Of a DNA stretch of 11,718 nt, positions 6,526 to 11,718 are shown piece by piece (the stretch's first letter is position 1; the number at the start of each line of letters is the position of its first letter). The stretch is from Desulfobulbaceae bacterium UBA2213 (GTDB taxonomy: Bacteria > Desulfobacterota > Desulfobulbia > Desulfobulbales > Desulfocapsaceae). The stretch is taken from positions 1 to 11,718 of the forward strand of contig DCUN01000059.1 of the NCBI GenBank assembly GCA_002327225.1. The letters are read 5' to 3'. The position numbers and the translations under genes were made by a program. Below the pieces are notes generated by a model, which had not been told where the DNA came from, searched no databases, and saw nothing but the letters and a program-made list of their open reading frames with translations.

Positions 6526-8208
6526 TTAGAGAGTATCCTCTGCCGATTTCCTCAGATAATAGCCGTAATCACCCTCATAGGTGTGCATGGCGCCGTGGTC
6601 TATGGCAAAGACCCGATCCACCAGCTGGCGCAGGAAGTGCCGGTCATGACTTACCAGGATAACGGTGCCGGTGAACTTCTGCAACGCCTCCAGAAGGACC
6701 TCCCGGGACTGGATATCCAGGTGGTTGGTCGGCTCGTCGAGGATCAGGAAATTCAGGGGCTGAGCCAGGAGGGTGGCAAGCACCACCCGGCTCTTTTCCC
6801 CGCCGGAGAGATGGGCGATGCGCTTATCCACATCGTCCCCCTGAAAGAGAAAGGCGGCGCACAGGTTGCGGATCACTCCGATATTGCCGGTGGGGATGAC
6901 CGCCTGGACCGTCTCAAAGACGGTAAATTCGGGATTGAGAAGCTCCATGGAATGCTGGCTGAAATACCCGGTCAGTACACCCGCGCCAATGCTTACAGTC
7001 CCGCTTGAGGGCGTGACCTGATCGGCCAGGACCTTGAGAAAGGTGGATTTGCCGGCCCCGTTGACGCCTACCACAGCAATCTTTTCCTGCCTGCGGATCA
7101 CCCCTGTCACCCCGCCAAAGACGGAGCGTTGCTCACCCGTCGTCGCTCCTGTGCCGTCCTTGGCACCTGCAACACTGGGCCGTCCCTGGCCTGCGTCCTG
7201 GGGCCACACCTTGGAGAGCTCTTCCATACGCACTACATCATCACCTGAGCGCGGCGGTTCACCAAAATCAAAGCGCACCACCTTCTGCTCAGGCGGCAAC
7301 TGAATACGCTCAATCTTTTCGAGCTTCTTGATCCGCGACTGCACCTGGGCCGCATGCGAGACCCGGGCCGCAAAACGGGCGATAAAATCCTCTTCCTTGG
7401 CCAGCATCTCCTGCTGGCGGCGATAACTGGCCAGGAGCTGCTCACGGCGGATCTCGCGTTCCCGCAGATAAAAATCGTAATTGCCGCTGTAGGTGGTGAC
7501 GCTCTGGCCCGCCACCTCAATAATCCGGTTGACAATCCGGTTCATGAACTCGCGGTCATGGCAGGTCATGAGCAGCGCGCCTTTAAACTCAGCGGACAGC
7601 CACTCCTCCAGCCAGACAATCGACTCCACATCGAGATGGTTGGTCGGCTCATCGAGGAGCAGCACGTCCGGATTGATGGTCAGGATCTTGGCCAGACCAA
7701 TGCGCATCTTCCAGCCGCCACTGAAGGACTCCACCGGCCGCAGGTAGGCATCCGGCCCAATGCCGAGACCAGTGAGCACTGCCTGGGCGCGGGCCTCAAG
7801 ATCATAGCCGCCCCGATGCTCAAACTCCTCGACCGCATTGCCGTACCGCTCCAGCAGGGCCGCCATTTCCTCATCTTCCATGGGCAGGCCCATGGCGGCT
7901 TCCATCTCCCGCATCTGCTCGCCAAGGTCGGTCACTTCAGCGGCAGCCGCCATCACTTCATCGAGAGCCGAACGGCCGGCCATCTCCCCTACTTCCTGGG
8001 AGAAATAGCCGATCACTGTTTTTTTGGCGCAGGAGATCTCGCCCTTGTCCGGTTCTTCTTCCCTGGTAATCAGACGAAATATCGTTGACTTGCCGGCCCC
8101 ATTGGGACCTACCAGCCCGGCCCGGCTGGAGGCCAGGATCTGCAGGCTGGCGTCCTGAAAAAGGAGCTGGGAGCCATGCTGTTTGGTGATATTGGTGAGA
8201 TGGATCAT
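6526..8208 (-). CDS. ABC-F family ATPase (ribosome-associated type)
   Basis: ABC-F proteins are soluble twin-ATPase proteins without membrane domains; characterised members bind the ribosomal E site and modulate translation or relieve stalling and antibiotic inhibition. The 560 residues hold two complete nucleotide-binding domains. NBD1 has Walker A GPNGAGKST (34-42), signature FSGGWKMR (162-169) and Walker B VLLLDEPTNHLD (182-193). NBD2 has GVNGAGKST (381-389), signature LSGGEKSR (467-474) and LILDEPTNHLD (488-498). Between them lies a charged linker of about 80 residues (240-320), where the P-site tRNA-interaction motif sits. No long C-terminal extension is present. NBD2 carries an unusual Gly-rich insert near residues 336-360. 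The gene begins 6 bp after the RhlB-type helicase gene, so the two are almost surely cotranscribed. The specific ABC-F subfamily cannot be named confidently. Confidence 0.93.
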   Translation of the reverse strand: MIHLTNITKQHGSQLLFQDASLQILASSRAGLVGPNGAGKSTIFRLITREEEPDKGEISCAKKTVIGYFSQEVGEMAGRSALDEVMAAAAEVTDLGEQMREMEAAMGLPMEDEEMAALLERYGNAVEEFEHRGGYDLEARAQAVLTGLGIGPDAYLRPVESFSGGWKMRIGLAKILTINPDVLLLDEPTNHLDVESIVWLEEWLSAEFKGALLMTCHDREFMNRIVNRIIEVAGQSVTTYSGNYDFYLREREIRREQLLASYRRQQEMLAKEEDFIARFAARVSHAAQVQSRIKKLEKIERIQLPPEQKVVRFDFGEPPRSGDDVVRMEELSKVWPQDAGQGRPSVAGAKDGTGATTGEQRSVFGGVTGVIRRQEKIAVVGVNGAGKSTFLKVLADQVTPSSGTVSIGAGVLTGYFSQHSMELLNPEFTVFETVQAVIPTGNIGVIRNLCAAFLFQGDDVDKRIAHLSGGEKSRVVLATLLAQPLNFLILDEPTNHLDIQSREVLLEALQKFTGTVILVSHDRHFLRQLVDRVFAIDHGAMHTYEGDYGYYLRKSAEDTL

Positions 8209-8214
8209 GGACGT

Positions 8215-9789
8215 CTACTTCCTTCTTCCTTTGTACGATCCACTCCTCGCACCTGAGCCGCTCCTGCTGCCCCCACTACCGGAGCGTCCTTGGCCCAGGC
8301 CTGTTCCTGACCCATGCCTGTCACCCGCACCAGCGGGCCGGGCCTTGCCTGGTGGCACGGCGACCAGCAGGGACTCATCTGGCTGAACGCAGTGCAGAGC
8401 CTCACCGATATACTCTTCGATCTCGGGCAGGACAAAGGCATCTTCCTCGCAGGCAAAACTGATCGAGATCCCTGAAAGCCCGGCCCGACCAGTACGGCCG
8501 ATTCGATGCACATAATCTTCCGGTTCATAGGGCAGGGTATAGTTAATCACATGGCTGATACCGGCAATATGGATACCGCGACCAGCTACATCGGTGGCAA
8601 CCATCACCTTGACCTTCCCCTCACGGAAGGCCTCCAGCCGCGCCGTCCGTTTTTCCTGGGGGACATCCCCGGAAAGCAGGGTACAGGCAATGCCATGACG
8701 CTCCAACCGTTCACAGAGCCGCCTGGTCTCATTCTTCATATTGGCAAAGATGATAATCCGTTCATGCTCTTTGCCGGTGATCAGATTATAGAGCACCGTA
8801 AACTTCTCGGCCGTCGTCGTCAGATAGACAATCTGCTCCACCGTCTCGACCGCCACCTGATCCGCCTCGGTCTCAACGGTAATGGGATCTTTGCACCACT
8901 GGGCCGAGAGCCGCTTGACCTCTTCCGTGAAGGTGGCCGAAAAGAGCATGGTCTGACGCTGCTCTTTGGGGGGGGTCTTGTAGATAATCCTCCGCACATC
9001 GGGGATAAAGCCCATATCGAGCATCCGGTCCGCCTCATCAATGACCATGATTGCGGCCCGATTCAGGTTGATGATCTTCTTACTTTCAAAATCAAGGAGC
9101 CGACCGGGGGTGGCTACCACCACATCCACCACCTGTTCGGTCATACTCTGTTCCTGCTTACGATAATCCGTGCCGCCATAGGCCGAAACGATCCGCAGAG
9201 AGGTATGTTTGGACAAGGCCCTGGCGTCCTTGGCAATCTGGATGACCAGCTCGCGGGTCGGGGCAATAATCAGGGCCCGTGGCGTGCCCACCGGAGCTGC
9301 CTTGCCCCGGTTTTGTTCCTGCAACAGTCTGGTGAAAATGGCGACGAGAAAGACCGCGCTCTTCCCCGTGCCGGTGCTGGCCCGCCCAATAAGGTCACGA
9401 CCAAGCAAGGCATCCGGCAGGGCCTGGGCCTGAATGGGGGTACAGAACTGGAACTGCAGATCAGCAATAGCGTGCATCAGGGGGAGGGGCAGATCAAGGT
9501 CATGGAATCTGGTCTTCCCCGCCTCCGGTTCAACATGAAACTGGGCAAGATCCCAGACAGGCGTCTGCCGCTCCCGCTTAGGCCGCGGATTGCGTGGCCT
9601 GAACACGGACTCTGACGCCTGGGATTCTAACGGTTTTTCCTCTGAAGAGACCTGCTCCGGCTGCAGTTCCTGGGGGGTGGATGCCTGGGGCGCAGACGAC
9701 TCGACGGCCGACTTTCCATGCTCTTTCTTCCCTGAACTGGCGATATTTTTGAGTTTGCTTCCGGCCTTTTGGAGAAATGCTTTTATCAT
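8215..9789 (-). CDS. rhlB: ATP-dependent DEAD-box RNA helicase, RhlB type
   Basis: This is an RNA-unwinding ATPase; in E. coli RhlB works with the RNase E degradosome. The 524 residues begin with a polar, Ser/Gln/Glu-rich N-terminal extension of about 90 residues, then the helicase core. Motifs are Q motif CTPIQ (116-120), motif I ASTGTGKS (137-144), Ia PTREL (177-181), GG (205-206), Ib TPGR (227-230), II DEAD (251-254) and III SAT (284-286). Domain 2 has IIFAN (346-350), V ATDVAGRG (398-405) and VI HRIGRTGR (428-435). The segment after motif VI (SISFACEEDAFVLPEIEEYIG, split here at residues 442-452 and 453-462) closely resembles E. coli RhlB, which is why I prefer RhlB over RhlE. A Gly/Ser/Arg-rich tail (487-524) probably binds RNA. 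Motif I ends in GKS where GKT is usual. TAAGG about 9 nt upstream supports the ATG. The ABC-F gene follows after 6 bp. Confidence 0.95.
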   Translation of the reverse strand: MIKAFLQKAGSKLKNIASSGKKEHGKSAVESSAPQASTPQELQPEQVSSEEKPLESQASESVFRPRNPRPKRERQTPVWDLAQFHVEPEAGKTRFHDLDLPLPLMHAIADLQFQFCTPIQAQALPDALLGRDLIGRASTGTGKSAVFLVAIFTRLLQEQNRGKAAPVGTPRALIIAPTRELVIQIAKDARALSKHTSLRIVSAYGGTDYRKQEQSMTEQVVDVVVATPGRLLDFESKKIINLNRAAIMVIDEADRMLDMGFIPDVRRIIYKTPPKEQRQTMLFSATFTEEVKRLSAQWCKDPITVETEADQVAVETVEQIVYLTTTAEKFTVLYNLITGKEHERIIIFANMKNETRRLCERLERHGIACTLLSGDVPQEKRTARLEAFREGKVKVMVATDVAGRGIHIAGISHVINYTLPYEPEDYVHRIGRTGRAGLSGISISFACEEDAFVLPEIEEYIGEALHCVQPDESLLVAVPPGKARPAGAGDRHGSGTGLGQGRSGSGGSRSGSGARSGSYKGRRK

Positions 9790-9853
9790 GCAATGCCTTA
9801 CGGTGATGTTAAATGTATCAAAAAAATTTCAGCGTTCCGAGAGAAAAACCTAT

Positions 9854-9917
9854 CGGGACGCCCCGCTCTTCAAAGAGAGAACCAGGTACAGCAGGGAACA
9901 GAGGTGCAGATCGTACC
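9854..9917 (-). other. Possible structured 5' leader of the helicase mRNA
   Basis: Within the predicted 144-nt leader there are three small complementary elements. CGGG and CCCG (9854-9857 with 9862-9865) enclose a 4-nt loop, CTCT and AGAG (9866-9869 with 9874-9877) also enclose a 4-nt loop, and GGTAC pairs with GTACC (9885-9889 with 9913-9917). Long structured leaders are common on cold-regulated helicase mRNAs, but no known riboswitch or thermosensor consensus is recognisable here. Confidence 0.3.
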
Positions 9918-9939
9918 GATTTCTCCCCAAAAGAGAGAA

Positions 9940-9968
9940 AGTATACCATTTCAAGGCTGCAAACTCCA
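9940..9968 (-). promoter_or_regulatory. Candidate extended -10 promoter for the helicase/ABC-F operon
   Basis: On the - strand, TATACT (9940-9945) is preceded by TGG (9946-9948), forming an extended -10 (TGnTATACT). A weak -35, TGGAGT (9963-9968), lies 17 bp upstream. Transcription would start near 9933, leaving a leader of about 144 nt before the helicase ATG. This is the strongest sigma70-like match I found in the window, but it remains a motif match. Confidence 0.5.
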
Positions 9969-10010
9969 GATTATTAGCCCGGATATTTCATAAGAATGAT
10001 GAATCGGCCC

Positions 10011-10083
10011 GCAGGAGCGACATTAGTCGCGAAAAAGTCACTTCATCAAAACCGGCAGCAATCGCGACCAAGGTCGCTCCTAC
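10011..10083. repeat. Inverted pair of REP-like sequences (BIME-like)
   Basis: 10011-10032 reads GCAGGAGCGACATTAGTCGC followed by GA. 10062-10083 is its inverted partner, whose reverse complement starts GTAGGAGCGACCTTGGTCGC; the two agree at 19 of 22 positions. Each unit has an internal palindrome (GCGAC-N4-GTCGC), and the spacer is 29 bp. The pattern GTAGGAGCGAnn-N-TCGCGA is that of REP elements known from Pseudomonas and other genomes, usually propagated by TnpA-REP (RAYT) proteins. The pair sits upstream of the helicase promoter and downstream of the MORN gene. Confidence 0.8.
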
Positions 10084-10175
10084 AAGGGACAGCGTGATTT
10101 TTTTTATGAAACATTTGGATTAGAAGCCGTGACAGCTCGCGGCTGCCAGGGGGGGAGGACAATCCGGAGAACAGG

Positions 10176-10198
10176 AAAAACATCAGGATGACCATGAT
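10176..10198 (-). terminator. Weak candidate terminator for the MORN-repeat gene
   Basis: On the - strand, an ATCA(T)GG arm pairs with CCTGAT around a TCAT loop and is followed by GTTTTT. The stem is short (6 bp with a bulge) and lies about 150 nt beyond the MORN stop codon. It is reported as the best candidate in the gap, with low confidence. Confidence 0.3.
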
Positions 10199-10346
10199 AC
10201 TTCACTGAAAGAGGAGAGCGACGGTCAATCATTCAATAAAACATCCTCTTCACTTTATCATACCGCTCCGCTACAGCTCACTTCTCTTGCCGATGCAGGA
10301 GAAGCCAGCTGACACGTTACAATAAACCTTCATGTACCGGAGGTGT

Positions 10347-10784
10347 TCAATCCAGGAGGTCTCCATCTTCCCACTGCCCTTCTTCCACCTTACCATCAGG
10401 ATAACTGAGGCGGCCCTTACCGTGCTGCATCCCATCGACCCACTCTCCTTCATATTTCCTACCGTCCAGCCAGATCATTGTCCCCTGACCGTTCATCAGG
10501 TCGCCTGCCCATTCCCCGCTATATTTCTTGCCATCAGGAAAGGACATGTCCCCTTTTCCTGAACGGGCGCCACCCTTCATTGCCCCCTTATATTCCCCGC
10601 CATCGGGATAGAGCATGGCCCCTTCTCCCTCCGGTGCCTTGTTGACAATGCTTCCGGTGTAACGCATCCCATCTTCCCATTCATACACCCCCTGGCCGTT
10701 GACACAATCGCCTTCGATGCAGCCGGCAAAACTTTGTGAAACCAGGGCCAGCGTCATACACGCTCCAATCATGAATCTTTTCAT
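10347..10784 (-). CDS. Exported MORN-repeat protein
   Basis: The product of 145 residues starts with a signal peptide (MKRF, then a hydrophobic run to SFA at residues 18-20). Cleavage could be by signal peptidase I after Ala20; a weaker reading is a lipobox, FAGC, with Cys22 lipidated. Cys22 and Cys27 at the mature N terminus could form a disulfide. The rest is about five MORN-like repeats of about 23 residues with the pattern Y-x-G-x-W/M...G-x-G...DG (for example KYEGEWVDGMQHGKGRLSYP). MORN repeats form extended beta-hairpin sheets and commonly mediate lipid or protein contacts; the role of bacterial exported versions is largely unknown. The ATG at 10784 is preferred over 10808 because GGAGG lies 10 nt upstream and the signal peptide begins there. 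No catalytic domain is attached. Confidence 0.85.
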   Translation of the reverse strand: MKRFMIGACMTLALVSQSFAGCIEGDCVNGQGVYEWEDGMRYTGSIVNKAPEGEGAMLYPDGGEYKGAMKGGARSGKGDMSFPDGKKYSGEWAGDLMNGQGTMIWLDGRKYEGEWVDGMQHGKGRLSYPDGKVEEGQWEDGDLLD

Positions 10785-10794
10785 TTTATCTGTT

Positions 10795-10799
10795 CCTCC
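10795..10799 (-). promoter_or_regulatory. Ribosome binding site fixing the MORN gene start
   Basis: GGAGG on the - strand, 10 nt upstream of the ATG at 10784. It lies between that ATG and the alternative upstream ATG at 10808, so it supports the shorter, signal-peptide-first reading. Confidence 0.6.
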
Positions 10800-10930
10800 G
10801 GGAATCAATGACGATCCCTCTGAATTTGCTGCAGGATGAGAATACCATCAGGGGTAAAAGGTTCCCGCAGGCTGCACGATCTCTTCCGCCGGATTATACA
10901 TGCTCTTCGATGAATCCGCAGACACTCATT

Positions 10931-11254
10931 TCAATCCGCCACGTCCATGGGACGGCCGCAACAGACAGGCACCGCGTCGCCGCCTTTCAGATGCATATAT
11001 TTATTGCAGGTGGTGCAGATCACAGTGCACTCCTCAACCACAGTGTCACCAGTATAGGTCGTGGCCCCAGGCACACCTTCAATGACAAATCTGGCCAGAT
11101 TCTGCTTTACCGGGATATATTCACCAATGGCGGTCAGGCGCTTATTCTCAGTAGCACAATCGACCACTACACGCCACAGGGTCTCCAGAGACGCGGTCTC
11201 CTGCTCGTTTTCCGGCAGGAATTCAACAACATTTTTATCAATATGTATTTTCAT
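10931..11254 (-). CDS. Small protein with desulforedoxin-like Cys site
   Basis: The 107-residue product ends in a CxxC...CCG segment: Cys80, Cys83, Cys98 and Cys99, that is C-x2-C-x14-C-C followed by GRPM. This is nearly the spacing of desulforedoxin and the N-terminal domain of desulfoferrodoxin (C-x2-C-x15-C-C), which bind a single FeS4 iron, so a mononuclear iron (or zinc) site is likely. The first 75 residues form a separate domain I do not recognise, with hydrophobic strands (LWRVVVDC, ARFVIEGV) and extra Cys at 33 and 76. No signal peptide is present. The gene lies 104 bp downstream of the flavodiiron gene on the same strand, so it may be an electron donor or regulator for that enzyme; this is inference. 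The ATG at 11254 is chosen because AAGGAG ends 5 nt upstream; a GTG at 11260 is less likely. Confidence 0.85.
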   Translation of the reverse strand: MKIHIDKNVVEFLPENEQETASLETLWRVVVDCATENKRLTAIGEYIPVKQNLARFVIEGVPGATTYTGDTVVEECTVICTTCNKYMHLKGGDAVPVCCGRPMDVAD

Positions 11255-11259
11255 AATCA

Positions 11260-11265
11260 CTCCTT
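11260..11265 (-). promoter_or_regulatory. Ribosome binding site of the desulforedoxin-like gene
   Basis: AAGGAG on the - strand, 5 nt before the ATG at 11254. It overlaps the alternative GTG at 11260 and therefore rules that start out in practice. Confidence 0.65.
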
Positions 11266-11280
11266 AAACGATGACATTTC

Positions 11281-11350
11281 GGGTTGAAATCCAACCTGCA
11301 CTCAAACCTTCATTCACCTTTTGCTCAAAACACAGGTGTGGATTCAACCC
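11281..11350. repeat. Intercistronic inverted repeat between fprA-type gene and redox gene
   Basis: GGGTTGAAATCCAACCTG (11281-11298) and CAGGTGTGGATTCAACCC (11333-11350) are inverted copies that pair over about 17 bp with one bulged base on each side, around a 34-nt loop that itself contains a short palindrome (TTTTGCTCAAAA). In the - strand transcript it follows the flavodiiron stop codon and precedes the next ribosome binding site by 15 nt. There is no U-tract after the stem, so mRNA stabilisation or processing is more likely than simple termination. Confidence 0.7.
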
Positions 11351-11358
11351 AACTTTCC

Positions 11359-11718
11359 TTATTTTTTTGCCTTCAATGCCTGTCCGACCTTACGGCCAAG
11401 CTCTACACAGTTTTCCAGATCAGTGGTCTCAGGGACATATTTCACCTTGATACCGTCATCAACAATATCAAATTTCATATCAGTCATGGCCTCATTGAGC
11501 AGCTTTACCGCCTCACCGGACCAGCCAAAAGAACCAAAGGCGGCGCCAATCTTGTTCGCCGGCCGCAGACCGCGCATATACATGAGGAAACCTGCCATCC
11601 TCGGCAGCAGACCATTATTCAAAGTGGGACAACCAAAGATAATAGCACTGGCATCGAGTACCTCCTTCATGACATCACTGCGATGATTATACCGCAGGTT
11701 ATACATTTTCACGGAGAT
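11359..11718 (-). CDS. FprA/ROO-type flavodiiron protein, C-terminal flavodoxin domain (partial)
   Basis: Only the last 119 codons are in the window; the frame stays open to the edge, so the 5' part of the gene lies beyond 11718. The visible part is the flavodoxin-like FMN domain of an A-type flavoprotein. It has GCPTLNNGLLP (the FMN phosphate/ring loop), a GLRPANKIGAAFGSFGWSGE stretch typical of the family, and a C-terminal helix ending in LGRKVGQALKAKK. The full-length enzymes carry an N-terminal beta-lactamase-like diiron domain and reduce O2 to water or NO to N2O in the cytoplasm of anaerobes, taking electrons from rubredoxin or a related donor. The diiron domain cannot be checked here. 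No rubredoxin domain follows the FMN domain, so this is the simple class A architecture. The next gene downstream encodes a desulforedoxin-like protein. Confidence 0.9.
   Translation of the reverse strand: MSVKMYNLRYNHRSDVMKEVLDASAIIFGCPTLNNGLLPRMAGFLMYMRGLRPANKIGAAFGSFGWSGEAVKLLNEAMTDMKFDIVDDGIKVKYVPETTDLENCVELGRKVGQALKAKK

Larger units (their letters stand above)
9790..10346. other. 557-bp non-coding region with promoter, leader and REP-like pair
   Basis: No convincing gene is present between the helicase start and the MORN gene stop. From left to right the region holds a possibly structured leader of the helicase mRNA (9790-9933) and a candidate promoter (9940-9968). Then come an inverted pair of REP-like sequences (10011-10083) and a weak terminator-like hairpin for the MORN gene (10176-10198). 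The rest, 10199-10346, would be the 3' untranslated part of the MORN transcript, and I see no structure in it that I can name. Confidence 0.6.

Noticed and set aside
6301..7008. 235-codon + strand open frame
   Set aside because: Mostly antisense to the 3' half of the ABC-F gene; the part in the intergenic gap covers the inverted repeat and shows no coding signal.
7354..8088. 244-codon + strand open frame
   Set aside because: Antisense to NBD1 and the linker of the ABC-F gene; no recognisable protein features.
8506..9615. Long 369-codon + strand open frame
   Set aside because: It lies fully antisense to the RhlB-type helicase, whose motifs are complete and in order; its own translation shows no known domain and is rich in rare residues typical of antisense frames.
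9845..9920. Possible c-di-GMP-type riboswitch in the helicase leader (a GGGACGC word is present)
   Set aside because: The GGGACGC word is on the strand opposite to transcription and the conserved tetraloop-receptor elements are missing.
9970..9998. ATTAGCCCGGATATTTCATAA stretch looking like an insertion-sequence end
   Set aside because: No partner inverted repeat, transposase remnant or target duplication could be found in the window, so a mobile-element call is unsupported.
9590..10123. 177-codon + strand open frame across the helicase leader and REP pair
   Set aside because: It begins antisense to the helicase N terminus and runs through the promoter, leader and REP repeats; the translation is low in hydrophobic core residues and matches nothing.
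10271..10453. 60-codon - strand open frame at the end of the MORN gene
   Set aside because: Out-of-frame shadow of the last MORN repeat running into the 3' untranslated region; no ribosome binding site.
10808..11287. 159-codon + strand open frame starting in the MORN/redox gap
   Set aside because: Most of it is antisense to the desulforedoxin-like gene, which has a good ribosome binding site and a clear Cys motif.
1..11718. CRISPR arrays, tRNA or rRNA genes, integrases, toxin-antitoxin or defence genes
   Set aside because: Looked for by eye on both strands; no regularly spaced repeats, cloverleaf sequences or hallmark motifs were seen.

Overview
The window looks like a chromosomal segment from an anaerobic, hydrogen-metabolising bacterium, most likely a member of the Desulfobacterota (Desulfobulbales-like). 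This placement is an inference. It rests on the combination of a [NiFe]-hydrogenase maturation cluster, a flavodiiron (FprA/ROO-type) oxygen or NO reductase fragment, and a small protein with a desulforedoxin-like iron site. No 16S rRNA, tRNA or other phylogenetic marker lies in the window.

Left part, + strand (203-4124): hypD, hypE, a HyaD/HybD-type hydrogenase maturation protease, hypA and hypB. The genes lie in series with tiny gaps or overlaps, apart from a 158-bp gap before hypB that holds a large imperfect hairpin resembling a dispersed repeat. Together they cover Fe(CN)2CO assembly (HypD, HypE), nickel insertion (HypA, HypB) and C-terminal processing of the hydrogenase large subunit (protease). 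hypC, hypF and the hydrogenase structural genes are not in the window.

Middle (4115-6371): hemC (porphobilinogen deaminase, - strand) converges on hypB with a 10-bp overlap. It is divergent from an endonuclease/exonuclease/phosphatase-fold protein (+), which in turn converges, with a 23-bp overlap, on an unrecognised 174-codon ORF (-).

Right part, all - strand (6526-11718): reading in the direction of transcription, there is the 3' part of an FprA-type flavodiiron protein gene (cut by the window edge), a 107-aa protein with a desulforedoxin-like Cys site, and an exported MORN-repeat protein. Then comes a 557-bp non-coding stretch with an inverted pair of REP-like sequences and a probable promoter with a 144-nt leader. 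It is followed by a RhlB-type DEAD-box RNA helicase and, 6 bp later, an ABC-F ATPase. The last two form a likely RNA/ribosome-maintenance operon.

Most of the window is ordinary, well-recognised metabolism. I see no defence island, CRISPR array, integrase or prophage. The least explained items are the desulforedoxin-like partner protein beside the flavodiiron gene, the unknown 174-codon ORF, and four intergenic inverted-repeat structures: hypA-hypB, downstream of the ABC-F gene, the REP pair, and fprA to the small redox gene.
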